64,000 bases of DNA from Diatrype stigma (GCA_022225965.2 JAKJXP020000035.1:315024-379023); one strand, 5' to 3'; shown: positions 1 to 10,371, counted from the stretch's first letter. Notes: generated from the sequence alone by a model not told the origin. Numbers and translations are program-made.

Positions 1-1294
1 AAAGAAGATAGAGAAGCAACAATGTCTAGTGGGCTAGCTACTCGCTACTTGGGACCATCCGCGATAAACCTAGAGGTCGTTATGTATGCGTTCCCCTATT
101 CCGTATTCGTTCATCCCTAGGCATCATAACAACATCTATATGTTGCTCGTCACAGAGAGACAAAGCGACAACTCAAATCTTGTTGCTAGATCAAGCCCCC
201 CGCCCCAATGCACCGTACTTTCTACTGCATGCTTTCTATGCATGCTTCAATTAAAGGCGCGGCTCAAGCAGCAGTTTTCGATGAAATAAAAGTACGGTGC
301 ATGACAATCGATCTATCACGGAGTTCTTCAATCCCTGGTCGCTGCACCCCTATTCCGAACAGCGACTTTGCCCTCGGCTCCTCGTCAACACCGTCGAGTG
401 CGGTGCGTTCACGGCCAAGTCCGACCCTTCCAGTCTTCTTTTTGAGAACCTCGTCGGGTGATGTGATCCGGATCTGATTTCCTGGATGAGGAATTTCAAT
501 GTACGCGGAGTATCTATCTGACAGTAAACCCGATATGTTCTGGCACGCATCTTTGGAACTAGGTAATCCCTTATTAAGGGAGAGTTCGGGATTGGTAAGC
601 CGGAATCCTTCCGGTCCCATCCCCCCTGCATGTATTTCGGACTTAAGTACCGTATGGCATAACTGTATGGTAACGAGTTGATGGTAGAACTGTCTATCCA
701 TTTCCGATTTTGTAGCTAATATCTGATCCCAAAAAGCAATTATCTGGCATAAAAGTACACGGGCTTCCGAAAAGAGAATTGGTGTCGAATAGAACGGAGG
801 TTATGATGAGCCGCCTCAACAGACAAATCATCCGCGCCGCCAACTAGTACAATCCATTACAACACGATTTGCCCAGCTAGGCCACGATTCCTCGCGTTGA
901 ATTCCATATCCGTATGTACTTAATGAAGGAAAACCGCCTGCGAGATACCGCCAATCGTCGAAGTCGACGAGAGCAGAATGTACTATCCACTTACGGGGAT
1001 GTATGCGCAGGTCGTGTACTAGCGAAAACCTTGAACTTACCAGATGAATCCCATGCCCGTTATTATCTCCGAAGACGCGAATGCACCATCCTCACCGAGA
1101 TGACGTAGGGAGAGAACGGTCACTACCTACCTATATACCTACCTATAAGAACACTGTCTCGAACCGAACACGGTACGACACAGGTCTGATAGACACCAAC
1201 TATCCTGCCTGTAAAGAACCTTCCCGGTATACCCACCGACCTATCCACATCACACACCTACCTACACACACGCATCATACCTGTTTTCAACAAC
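1..1294. other. Intergenic, no supported gene
   Basis: I see no convincing gene here. A 145-codon open frame on the minus strand (264-701) has no recognisable domain and overlaps another open minus frame, so I do not call it. A 14-bp inverted repeat (ATGCACCGTACTTT at 209-222, its complement at 289-302) could form a hairpin with a 66-nt loop. Positions 1120-1150 hold CCTA-type steps upstream of the NmrA gene, probably its promoter region. Confidence 0.5.
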
Positions 1295-2263
1295 ATGGCA
1301 TCCTTCGTGATCATAGGCGCCAACGGCCACCAGGGCAGTGCGACGGCCCGGGCCCTCCTCGCCGCCGGCGCCAAGGTGCACGCGCTGGTGCGCGACCCGC
1401 AGACGGAGGCGGCGCAGCAGCTCGCGAGCCAGGGCGCGACCCTGTTCACGTACCGCGACTTCGGGGACTTCGACGGCGTGCGGGCGGCCGCACAGGGCTG
1501 CCGGGGCGTGTTCATGGCGCTGTGGCCGACGGCGGACGCGGAGGCGCAGGCGCGCGGCATCGTGGCGGCGTGCGCCGAGGCGGGCGTCACCTCGGTCGTG
1601 CTCTCGACCGCGTGGTACACGGGGTCGCCCGAGAAGTGGAACGTCGGCGGCGGCCGCGGCCGCGGCGCGCAGCAGCTGGACCCGAGCCCGGACCCGGCGA
1701 TGATCGAGTACTTCGAGGGCAAGGCGGCGCTGGAGCGCGCCGTGCGGGAGTCGGGCCTGCGGCACACGGTCCTGCGGCCGTCGTGGATCCACTACAACTA
1801 CACGCTGCCGCTGGCGGCGGTGGCGTACCCGGAGCTGGTGGCGCGCGCGGAGCTGGCGTACCCGCACGACGTGGACGCGGTGCGCATGGCGCACATCGAC
1901 GAGGCGGACATCGGGCGGTTCGCGGCGGCGGCGTTCCTGGACTCGGACTCGGATCCGGGCCGGTTCGACGGCGAGGTGATCGAGCTCGGGAACGAGAACC
2001 TGACGGGGCGGGAGGCGCGGGACATCATCGCGCGGGTGACGGGGCGGGACATCGGGTTGCGGCGGAAGACGGCCGAGGAGGTGGAGGCGGCCGAGGCGGC
2101 GAACCCGCTCCAGAAGTTCCAGCGCTGGGCCAGCCGCGTCGACGTCACTATCGATGGCGAGGCCCTCCGGCGCAAGTACGGGATCGATTTGACGTCGTTC
2201 GAGGACTACGTGAGAAGGGAGAAGGACCGGATTCTGGCTACGTTGCCTCCCGTCGAACAGTGA
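1295..2263 (+). CDS. NmrA-like family NAD(P)-binding protein
   Basis: This intronless gene encodes 322 residues, a usual length for NmrA-like/atypical short-chain dehydrogenase proteins. The N-terminus is a beta strand followed by the dinucleotide-binding loop GANGHQG (residues 8-14, GxxGxxG), then the alternating strands and helices of a Rossmann fold (SVVLSTAWYTG near 108-118, HTVLRPSWIHYNY near 158-170). The C-terminal part has the HIDEADIGRFAAAAF segment typical of NmrA/isoflavone-reductase-like proteins. Such proteins act as redox sensors binding NAD(P), or as reductases; the sequence cannot tell which. The start is the ATG in CAACATGGCATCC. The gene is very GC-rich at third positions, unlike its flanks, which fits real coding sequence. 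It has no obvious functional partner next to it. Family call is firm, substrate unknown. Confidence 0.93.
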   Translation: MASFVIIGANGHQGSATARALLAAGAKVHALVRDPQTEAAQQLASQGATLFTYRDFGDFDGVRAAAQGCRGVFMALWPTADAEAQARGIVAACAEAGVTSVVLSTAWYTGSPEKWNVGGGRGRGAQQLDPSPDPAMIEYFEGKAALERAVRESGLRHTVLRPSWIHYNYTLPLAAVAYPELVARAELAYPHDVDAVRMAHIDEADIGRFAAAAFLDSDSDPGRFDGEVIELGNENLTGREARDIIARVTGRDIGLRRKTAEEVEAAEAANPLQKFQRWASRVDVTIDGEALRRKYGIDLTSFEDYVRREKDRILATLPPVEQ

Positions 2264-2990
2264 GATGGTTGTTCGCTCTGGAATGCGTATTGGGGAGGGA
2301 TGAGACTAGGCTCCTCGTACGACGAAAGACTGTGCCAAATAGTCTGGTTTGAGCTTTGCGACGCAGTCACGTGTATATAGTAACGGATTTTCTAAACATC
2401 GACGGAGAAAAAAATACTACCGAGTTTTCATACCATTCCATGATCGTTATTGTGGACTACGATGATAGATCAGTCCTATAAGTGAAATGCACCTGTCACA
2501 TGTGGTAAGCTGCCTTCAAGATATGTTTGGAAAGCTTCAAAAGTTCATGAGTCAAGGGTGTGCTAGAATCGGGCAATGCTGATGCAACTATAACAAACCC
2601 ACGAGACCAGTGAATTCCTTTGAGTGGGTTGAGGACACAAAGCTCGTCTAGAAAAGTAAAATTGAAATGGTCATTCACGGCCAAAACTGTCGACGACCTG
2701 AGACGTGGCACCTGTGATATGTCGAGGTTGGTTGACGTTGAATGGATCCTCTCCTTATTGGGAGGACGTTGGAGGATTGGGCGTCAACGCTACCTAATTA
2801 CCAAAAGGCGCGGGGCCAATGGTGCCTGCAGGTTACAGGGATACAGGGCCTTCAGGGGCTGTAGCCTGTAGTTACCCGATGGAAGTACTGGGGCTGCAAG
2901 GCTGGGGCTTGGCGGTGGGCGGTTACTGCCTGACACCGCCTGAGATAATCGATCAATGCCTTAACCAAACTTGAACCTGCACAGTACCTA
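2264..2990. other. Intergenic, nothing recognised
   Basis: This holds the downstream region of the NmrA gene and the left flank of the TIR element. A 71-codon open minus frame (2496-2711) has no recognisable domain. No RNA gene seen. Confidence 0.5.
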
Positions 2991-3000
2991 TGTAGGTATG

Positions 3001-3051
3001 TACATACCTTACCGCGCGGGGGGGGTTTTTGGAGACGGTCCCGGGGATCGA
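3001..3051 (+). repeat. Left terminal inverted repeat, 51 bp
   Basis: It matches the reverse complement of 3902-3952 without mismatch, including the G8/C8 tract. The inner end carries a GACGGTC motif that recurs inside the element. Confidence 0.9.
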
Positions 3052-3296
3052 ATCCAGCAGTAGGGACGGTCCTTGGTTGAGGACTTTCAAAAGACTGACT
3101 AGCGGCCAAGACGATTTTTACTTAGGAGACGGTCTTAAAATTTCAAGACGGTCTTGAATTTTAAAGACGGTCTTAAATTAATATATAATTTCTTTAAAAA
3201 AATATTTATTTATACGGTAATTTATTTATACGGTATTATTATAAGCGGTATTTAATTATATAAGATTATATTACGTTATTAAGTATAATAATTATT

Positions 3297-3363
3297 TTTA
3301 CGCTCGGGATTCGAACCCTGCACTTACGGTTTACAGCTTAAGGTTTAACCATTACGCCAATCA
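3297..3363 (-). ncRNA. tRNA-like relic with intact A and B boxes
   Basis: On the minus strand an A box TGGCGTAATGG (3349-3359) and a B box GGTTCGAATCC (3307-3317) are spaced 31 nt apart, as in a tRNA gene, so a Pol III type 2 internal promoter looks complete. Only three T-arm pairs form well, and the anticodon and acceptor stems do not fold properly. It is therefore not a functional tRNA but a tRNA-derived segment, as in SINEs. A run of seven A on the plus strand near 3195-3202 would give a Pol III T-run terminator about 100 nt downstream. Confidence 0.5.
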
Positions 3364-3461
3364 GAAATTTACTACTAGTCACACAGTCACATATAAGCAC
3401 CTAGCTTATTTGTTTATATATAGCCACCTACAGCCCAGGTTTTGCCGGTGCAGGTCAGCTG

Positions 3462-3690
3462 TAGCAATACAGCTGTAGCAATACAGCTGTAACAATACAG
3501 CTATATATACGTATTGCAGCAGCGCAGCTGTAGGTGCTGTAGCAGTGCAATTGTAGGTGCAATTGTAGGTGCAGCTGTAGGTATAATTGTAGGTGCAGTT
3601 GTAGGTGCAGCTGTAGGTACAGCTGTAGGTGCAGCTGTAGGTGCAGCTGTAGGTGTGCAGCTGTAGGTGCAATTATAAGTGTAGCACTGT
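3462..3690 (+). repeat. Minisatellite, ~12-bp unit GTGCAGCTGTAG
   Basis: About 15 or more imperfect copies of a unit like GTGCAGCTGTAG lie in tandem, with variants such as GCAATTGTAG. The first part (3462-3510) has a different spacing, with AATACAGCTGTAGC units. AGCT is self-complementary, so the array can form hairpins. It lies wholly inside the TIR element. Confidence 0.85.
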
Positions 3691-3901
3691 AATTTGGGTG
3701 GGTGATTTATACAGACGGTCTGGGCAGCCGGAAACGGTCTTGGACTTAAAGTGGTCCTAGGGATCAATTCGGTGAAAAAGTGACTTCCGTCCGGTGACGG
3801 TGGCCAGGTGTTGGCATGGGCTTGTATGGGTGATTATCCCCAGGATCATGTCGGATATTTGGAAACCAGCACCAAATTTTGTAACTATCCCTAGCGCCGT
3901 A

Positions 3902-3952
3902 TCGATCCCCGGGACCGTCTCCAAAAACCCCCCCCGCGCGGTAAGGTATGTA
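3902..3952 (-). repeat. Right terminal inverted repeat, 51 bp
   Basis: This is the perfect inverted copy of 3001-3051. It is followed at 3953-3961 by TGTAGGTAT, which also precedes the left repeat. Confidence 0.9.
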
Positions 3953-3961
3953 TGTAGGTAT

Positions 3962-4737
3962 TACCCCTCCATCTGATAAAATCCCGTCATCTCGGTTCGA
4001 TAAAGGGGATGTCCCTTCATGATCTCGGCAACTGGCTCCTTCTAGCGATCTTCCATCGCCCTTCTACAGCAACCTGAAGCGAAAAGTAAGCGCCTGATTA
4101 GGCAAGCTTGCACTGCTTGTTCTGCTTGTATTGAGTCATTTGTGCCAGGAAAAGGTAAATCCCTTGATCATCTTTTGTTGCTCGACCCCTCCTTGTTGCC
4201 CAATCCGGCAGTTTCCTACTAGGGGTCAACTAGTGGCACTCAACCCCACGATACTGTACCCAAGCACCCAAGATCTCCCAAGGCAAGGCCTCAGGGGGGC
4301 TAGGCGCTTTAACTTGTTCCTTCCTACCGCTCCTCGGCTTCAGACTCGGGCCTACAAGAAACAATTAAAGACCAGCGCCTGGAAGTCTCCCTTTGTTTCA
4401 GCTGACCTGACCGTTGAATCATCTACCAGAAATTCTGTCGTTTATAAGTAGCATAGCATAGTCAATAGAAGGCTGTTGTTTACTCGCCACTTCCCGCCCC
4501 TCGCCCCTCGCCCCTCGCCCCTCTCATTATTCACCATTCGGACTTATCAACTGATCACTCCTCCCCCGTCACCGGCAAGTCTCTTGCTTCACCATCGCCT
4601 CGACCACAGATTACCACAGACCAACAGGAAAATTCAAAGTATTTCTCTGTCGGAGTTGCGTTATACCGCCCACGTCTCGTACGTAGTTCGTCGCCTCGAC
4701 TTACTTCGCACACTGACCTTTCTCATTGTCCTACAAG
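3962..4737. other. Intergenic and likely 5' leader of the next gene
   Basis: No gene is seen. From about 4485 the plus strand becomes pyrimidine-rich, with CCCCTCG repeated three to four times at 4497-4522. Such CT-rich tracts commonly lie at promoters and transcription starts in filamentous fungi, so this is probably the core promoter/5' UTR of the gene at 4738. Confidence 0.5.
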
Positions 4738-5547
4738 ATGATGTACGACCAGCAGAACATGCAAGCGAACGACGAGCTGGCTGCCTTATTCGCCCGCAAC
4801 CTCACACTGCAGCAGCATCCTGTCGAGGTTCCGCAGGCACAGCAGAGGCAATCGGAGCAGAAGCCGGAACCGGAGCCCATAACATACTCCATCACACAGC
4901 ACTACCATCACTCCGCCCACATTGCGCGCGAGGCCAACCAGACCCCTTCGGAGCCTCCGAGACGGTCATCGGAACCTCCACAGACCCAGCAGCTATCAGC
5001 TGAGTTGATACTCAACCTCCATGGTGTCGACTATGCCGCCTTGTCCTCGTCGCAAATGGAGCTCTTCAAGACTGCCGACGATTCCCAGAAGCTCCGGCTG
5101 ATCGAGCTATGGCGCATCTGCCCTCCCACAAACCAACAAGAGAACCCAGCCATTGCTCTGACCAACACCACTGTCGAGCAGGAGGAATTCCTAGCTCAGA
5201 TGCGGTACCAACGTCAATGGGAAGAGAACGAGCAGAGACAAAACACCATGAGCTTGGATGGCACGCCTCTAACCCCCGTCCAGACGGATGATGGGCGGTG
5301 GATCACCACCGCCGATGCCGAGCCTTACATGGAGTCCGGCTACGAGCTTCTCGCCCGGCGTGAGTACGAGGAGACGGCTAAGCGCCAACAGGAGGAAGCC
5401 ATGCCGAGGAACATGTATTCCCCGTTCGGATCTGCGGTCGGTGACCAGAACTACCGCCCAGCGACAGACCCAGCCTACGCCAATGACTGGGCAGTGCGAC
5501 AGCGAGCGATGGAGGACCAGTACGGGCGATACCAGATGGAGATATGA
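4738..5547 (+). CDS. Hypothetical protein, Gln/Glu-rich, unknown function
   Basis: This single-exon frame encodes 269 residues, starting at the ATG ATG pair in CAAGATGATGTACGAC; the open frame upstream of it has no other ATG. The protein is hydrophilic, with no signal peptide or membrane segment. Residues 1-90 are rich in Gln, Glu and Pro (QQRQSEQKPEPEP). The middle (about 95-135) has a helical segment containing LILNLHGVDYAALSSSQMELF and AWRIC-like aromatic positions. A conserved-looking patch TPVQTDDGRWITTADAEPYMESGYELLARREYEE lies near 180-215 (shown here only in outline), followed by a charged helix and a Tyr-rich tail. I do not recognise a domain. The CT-rich leader and good codon use support it being expressed. 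Function is not inferred. Confidence 0.72.
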   Translation: MMYDQQNMQANDELAALFARNLTLQQHPVEVPQAQQRQSEQKPEPEPITYSITQHYHHSAHIAREANQTPSEPPRRSSEPPQTQQLSAELILNLHGVDYAALSSSQMELFKTADDSQKLRLIELWRICPPTNQQENPAIALTNTTVEQEEFLAQMRYQRQWEENEQRQNTMSLDGTPLTPVQTDDGRWITTADAEPYMESGYELLARREYEETAKRQQEEAMPRNMYSPFGSAVGDQNYRPATDPAYANDWAVRQRAMEDQYGRYQMEI

Positions 5548-6859
5548 TCTCAGTTTTGCATTGTACATATATGCCTGGTCAGGCATTAGCGTAACATAGC
5601 TCATCCCGTATCGTTAGAATAGGTGGTGTTTCCGGCTAGGGCACAGATGGCATTGGTTTACGGGTCGATGACAGCGATGGATATCAGCATCAGCGTGAGC
5701 GGAGGATAATTGGCTTGTGTCCAGACTGGTTTTGCACATACTACAGGGATTATGAGGTTACGTTATCACATGACGGAATAGGGGGGTCATCGGATGACTT
5801 TCATAGTTGCTTTTACCACGCGCCTTCCTTGTACCCCTGTTTGCTATCGCTACAGTGTCTCGGCTAACCCATTGATTTCTTCTAGAAGACAGTAATGTCA
5901 TGCTTGAATATGGGCCAGGTACGTTGAATTTCCCCAGATGAACCCGTCTGATACCTACCAGCCCGTGCTTTTTCCTGCGTGTCGTCGCCCTTCTTCAGTG
6001 CCAGCCCACTCTCCTATACCCGATCTTTGCCCCATATTTCCTTGTTCATTCTCACCTCCCGAGCCTCTGGACTCGCCTGGTCATGAAGAGAGTAAGTATT
6101 ATTTACCACCAAACTTGTGGTCTCAAACATTCATGTATCGAGGTGGAAGAGATGACCAACTTGCAAAGTATTCATGTATGGAGGGGTATTTTGGAGTCAT
6201 TGTTATGTATGGTGTCCATATATCATCTTGGCGTAGACATTCTATTGAGAATATCAAGAAACATCATTTCATGAATCATATTGTAATACATGATGCTGCT
6301 CTCCTGTCACAGTTCCGGAATAACTAGGATTTCGGAACTACACCCTCGCGGCCAGCCCAGTGTTGTTGAGTGTCTCGTATACTTACTACCTACCTGAGTA
6401 TGTAGATATGCGTAGGTACCTATATATGATGACTTCCTCGTTCAATAGAATGCCTGCACATTCCATAGTAAACACATGGACAGACAGGCAGGTACCTACC
6501 TACTATGTAGGTAGGTAGTAGGTACCTAATATGTACATGAGAGACCTTCGCTGCAATCATGGGGACACCAATTGACTACATCCGTGTAATTTCCAATTAG
6601 GTCAGTTGTTTGCTAGCCAAACAAACACCTAATCGTCCGGTCGAATCCCAACCAAGGCATGCTCCTCCCCTGGTCATAGAAACTTGACCGGTAAATACCA
6701 ACGGCGGAAGCTTCCAACCTGGACATAGACTTAGTGATAGCAAAGCAATCTACACCGCTCGCTTCTACAACCTAGGTACTGATCCATCGCCACTACGACC
6801 ACTACGACCACCATTGCCATTACCCTCTTGACCACTGAGGGTCAAGGTCAACCGGCAGG
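5548..6859. other. Intergenic with CCTA/TAGG steps
   Basis: No gene is supported; a 129-codon open frame at 5938-6327 has no domain and poor codon character. Dense TAGGTA/TACCTA steps lie at 6385-6425 and 6490-6530; the latter contains ACCTACCTA followed after 5 nt by TAGGTAGGT, a perfect 9-bp hairpin stem. The 6780-6850 region is the likely promoter of the F-box/ankyrin gene. Confidence 0.5.
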
Positions 6860-7942
6860 ATGGCTTCCTTCCAACGAGTCCCGAACGAAATCATCATCCA
6901 GATTGTTCGCCATTGCTCGAGCGGTCTATGTATGGCTGCATTTGCTGCAACCTGCAAACGACACTATCACTTAGCCAACCCCATCCTGTACAGAACCAAC
7001 ATCGACGAAGGTCGTTCCGTTGCTATGTTGTGGGCTGCGAGGCACGGACGAATCGGGACCCTTGAGCGCATGCTGATGTACGGTGCTGAGGTCAACGACA
7101 CCGCGGCATCACTTGCATTTACGGGTAATGCTCCTGATTGGATGATCATCGATCAATTTGTAGATCCGGATGATCCAGAGTTTGATCCGGATTTTGGCCC
7201 ATGGGCTCCGCGATACCACTGCATGTTTGCACCACTCACCCTAGCTGCTTTTTATGGCCAATACATCGCCGTGACCTGGCTCCTTAATCATGGGGCGCGA
7301 CTCGATATGCCCGCCCAGAACCTCTGCGCTTGTCTCTGTAGGATTCCCAGATACGGTGACGAAGTGCATCCTGAACGTGTCATTCTATGGAGGCCCTTAC
7401 ATCTAGCTATATGCAGAGGTCATATCTCAACTACTAAACTCCTGCTATCTCGAGGCGCAAATACGAAAAGAGTCAACTGGGGGCCCTTTGACTGGTCAAC
7501 GGCTCTCCATTCAGCTGCTTCGGCAATAAAGAATAGCGGACTCATAGTTGACCACCTACTCACGAGGTGGAATCTACCCATAGATGACCTTGATGAACAT
7601 GGAGCGACAGCCTTACATCTTGCCAGCGTGAACTTCAGGTGTCACTCAGCGTTAGAGGTATTGGTCGAACGTGGAGCCAATCTAGAGAGTGAAGAGAAGA
7701 GGTTCCATAGAACAACACCCCTCGGCTTGGCCCTTTACTTTGGTAATTTCAGGGCAGCACTGTATCTGTTACAGAAGGGGGCGAATCATAATATCCAGAT
7801 TCGCGAAGCCCGTGACACACCATTGATGGCAGCCACAAAATCAATTACTGAATTCCCTCTGACTATTCGGCAAGATGAGATGGCATGGAAGATGGAGCAA
7901 GACGCTGTCATTCAGAAGCTTCAAGAGTTGGGGGCTACATAG
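6860..7942 (+). CDS. F-box/ankyrin-repeat protein
   Basis: This intronless gene encodes 360 residues. Residues 4-48 (FQRVPNEIIIQIVRHC, then ATCKRHYHLANPILYR) match an F-box: a Pro-containing first helix and the later Leu/Tyr positions. From about residue 52 there are roughly seven ankyrin repeats. The clearest are TLAAFYGQYIAVTWLLNHGA, PLHLAICRGHISTTKLLLSR, ALHLASVNFRCHSALEVLVE and PLGLALYFGNFRAALYLLQK. F-box proteins recruit targets to SCF ubiquitin ligases via Skp1, and ankyrin repeats usually bind the target; this role is inferred from the family. Filamentous fungi carry many divergent members. No target can be named. The start ATG follows a short spacer and gives the F-box immediately. 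Confidence 0.9.
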   Translation: MASFQRVPNEIIIQIVRHCSSGLCMAAFAATCKRHYHLANPILYRTNIDEGRSVAMLWAARHGRIGTLERMLMYGAEVNDTAASLAFTGNAPDWMIIDQFVDPDDPEFDPDFGPWAPRYHCMFAPLTLAAFYGQYIAVTWLLNHGARLDMPAQNLCACLCRIPRYGDEVHPERVILWRPLHLAICRGHISTTKLLLSRGANTKRVNWGPFDWSTALHSAASAIKNSGLIVDHLLTRWNLPIDDLDEHGATALHLASVNFRCHSALEVLVERGANLESEEKRFHRTTPLGLALYFGNFRAALYLLQKGANHNIQIREARDTPLMAATKSITEFPLTIRQDEMAWKMEQDAVIQKLQELGAT

Positions 7943-8409
7943 ACTGTGGACAATATCCAAAGAGAGAAGGTTGCATCTTTGAGAGCGCGGTAACATCTAG
8001 CTCGATAATTCCTCCTAGTCGGCCCCATTGCTGCAAGTACCTCTATCTATTCCCTTCCATGTACCAAAAATGGTGAGACCAGGACGGCCATTCTATACCT
8101 CATTTATAGAAGCTAGTACGAATTGCACTTGAATTAATCAAATTAACCAAAATTGACAGTCTATCGAGAATCCCGTGACATGCCCTCTCCCACCCGCGCC
8201 TATGACAGTATTGAACTACATTCATCAACTGTTCTATGCGGCCGGTTTCATGCAGCATCGAGCTGTCACACAGATGGATTTATGGAAGAAAGGTGATATA
8301 TTTGCAGATAGATACGTAGCTTAATCGTGGAAACATAAAGCTAGATGCGACTCCTCATCCCCCTTAACAATATACCCCATCCTCTGTGCCACAGTCACGC
8401 TTCCACATC
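7943..8409. other. Intergenic, nothing recognised
   Basis: Downstream region of the F-box/ankyrin gene, moderately AT-rich. No gene, RNA or repeat seen. Confidence 0.5.
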
Positions 8410-8980
8410 CTAGGGGCTATCTTCCAGGAACTGGGATCGAAAACCTACCATACGCTGGGCTCGCGGGCTGAGTGTCTTCAGCAATCTCCTTATCCACAAT
8501 GAGTGGGTACGCCTCTTCCGGAGTCAGGTATGAGCACGGAAACACGAGCGTGATACCCCTTCTCGTGGAGTCCTTAAGTTCTATTGGCGCCGCCCCCATG
8601 CACGACCTTTCCCGTGATGGAACAAGTATCGCCCACCTCCCTCTCTAACGGGATGGTAATCCCTGAGCATTCCGTTCTTCCGGAAGTCGCCTCCACCGGT
8701 GGCTTCCGGGGATGACCCTGGTGGCGCCGTTCGCGTCGGCGAACTCGGTCAGCACCACGACGAAACTTGATGCTGGCCTCGGGCGCGTCGGGGCCGCAGA
8801 ATTTGGAGATGGGGAACTGCGCCACTGCTCGTGGTGCAGCGGCTGGGCCTGGCTGGGCGGGCCGATGTCGATGATCTGCGCCGAGTTCCCCCAGCACCCG
8901 CCGGCGTCTCTCAAGTAGAGCTCCTCGCACTCAGACCTTTGAACTATCGGTCGTCCGAACTTACCAAACCTTGCCATCAT
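8410..8980 (-). pseudogene. Decayed phytanoyl-CoA dioxygenase (PhyH) family gene
   Basis: Read on the minus strand, conserved PhyH pieces appear in the right order but in changing frames. NSAQIIDIGP and a metal-site-like LHHEQ come first. Then GPDAPEASIKF lies in a second frame, LTEFADANGATRVIPGSH back in the first, GKVVHGGGANRT again in the second, and RRGITLVFPCSYLTPEEAYP plus the terminal RMVGFRSQF in further frames, ending at a TAG at 8410-8412. At least four frame changes make it non-functional. The family's HxD iron ligand reads as HHE here. The N-terminal ~100 residues are missing or unrecognisable; KHSFMKGGVVTVS near 9075-9110 may be a remnant. Active relatives are Fe(II)/2-oxoglutarate oxygenases, often of secondary metabolism. 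Confidence 0.85.
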
Positions 8981-10371
8981 ATAGGTCGCCTGCTTCTACG
9001 CAGGTCCGTCAGTATCCCGGCTGTCGGAGGTAGGCGAATATATAGGCAAGACCCGCGCTTACTGTTACTACTCCGCCTTTCATGAACGAGTGTTTTGTAT
9101 TGCGATTGCAAGATGACTCTGGTTTTCTCGATCGGGGCGAGGGAGACTCCATGAAATCCGACCGGGATGCAAGGCCGGTCCCGTAGTGGCTGGGCGGATG
9201 CAAGGAAGGTTCCGTGCGGTAAACCAAAGATCGCCCGGGAATTTATATGGGTCTCCGTTCCTCCCGGGTTAGGTGGGTCCAGGTCTCTTTCCTATTTGGG
9301 CAATTTCTGGATAATGGATATTAAAGCACGGCTAAGAATGGAACCAATCACATCTTCAGGAGCGACTTCAAGGCTTCATTTGTCCCCTTCAAGCCATCAA
9401 GCAGGCAGGAAACGACGTGATAATGTCAATCTTGAATCCCAGTACTTCCAGTCTCGAAGCCTTTTATCAAGTTAGTCTGTATATTTATCATTCATATGCA
9501 TACTGATTTGGTGTTGGGCAGCCAAACGACCTATGTTCTCAACATCTCACCACTGACCTAGTAGTTCCCTTTACCAGATACCGCATAGGGCCCAAGGGCG
9601 TATCACCTGACACCTGCTTGCTACATGTGTACGGTGTACCTGTGTTATCGTTCACTTCTCTTCAGTGAGTAGGTAGATACATAGCCAACCTATATCTACA
9701 ATCGTTACATAGGATAGGACCCTCGTATTCCAGATGTCGTGATGTACATGTTGAAGCTGATACTAAGTTACCGTACGCCTTCGAATTGTTGCTGGGTGTT
9801 CCCAGAATCCCAGTTAGACATGTTAGATACGGATACGTTCATTGGTGATCACAGATTCAGTACATGTTGTGTTCAAAAGCCGATACATCCAGTAGGTATC
9901 TGATGTCAGTGGCTAATGGGACCCCAGCTCAGTTTGATACCTAGATATGTAGCAGCTTACGTTGGTAGGAGGTAGGTACCTTCTGGGTATGCCTGGGTAT
10001 GATCCTACTGTGCCGATTTCTGTATAGGTCCAAGTTGATGTCCTGGGGTACGAAGTACCGAGTACAAGACCTACCTGAACGTGTCAAACTACTCATCTGT
10101 CCGGGAAAGCTACTGATCCAATACAGCTGTAAGCTGATTCTCTATTCCCCGTTGCTGTGATTCCATAGTGCGGTAGTTCTGACACCGTTTTCGATTGACT
10201 AGCAGGTAACTCTAACGTATAAAGCTGATTATTCGACTTACCTGCCACAAATCAAACCTTAACCAGTAACCATTCCTAAGGTAGACGTCCATAGCTACCA
10301 CACTGATCCGATAAAATTATTGGTGGCAAAATTTTACTGATTGCAAAAAAAATGCCCACCGCCTTCAATCA
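8981..10371. other. Intergenic, nothing recognised
   Basis: A possible remnant of the dioxygenase N-terminus lies near 9075-9110 (minus). The rest shows only scattered TAGGTA steps (e.g. 9668-9690, 9965-9985) and no gene. Confidence 0.45.

Larger units (their letters stand above)
3000..3952. mobile_element. Non-autonomous TIR DNA transposon (MITE-like, possibly Mutator-type)
   Basis: A 51-bp sequence at 3001-3051 is repeated perfectly as its reverse complement at 3902-3952. It runs from TACATACCTTACCGCGCG through a G8 tract to GGAGACGGTCCCGGGGATCG. The 9-mer TGTAGGTAT lies just outside both ends (2991-2999 and 3953-3961), as a target-site duplication would; base 3000 (G) is unmatched. A 9-bp duplication fits Mutator-like elements, but TAGGTA steps are common in this DNA, so the duplication could be chance. 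No transposase frame exists inside, so the copy is non-autonomous. The interior holds an AT-rich part (about 3120-3300), a tRNA-like segment, a 12-bp-unit array and repeated GACGGTC motifs. The AT richness may reflect repeat-induced point mutation. Confidence 0.82.

Noticed and set aside
264..701. 145-codon open frame on the minus strand
   Set aside because: No recognisable domain, no splice support, and another minus frame is open over the same bases.
3307..3359. Functional tRNA gene
   Set aside because: A and B boxes are good, but the acceptor and anticodon stems do not pair.
3406..3767. Tyr/Thr/Ala-repeat protein frames on the minus strand
   Set aside because: They are translations of the 12-bp array inside the TIR element.
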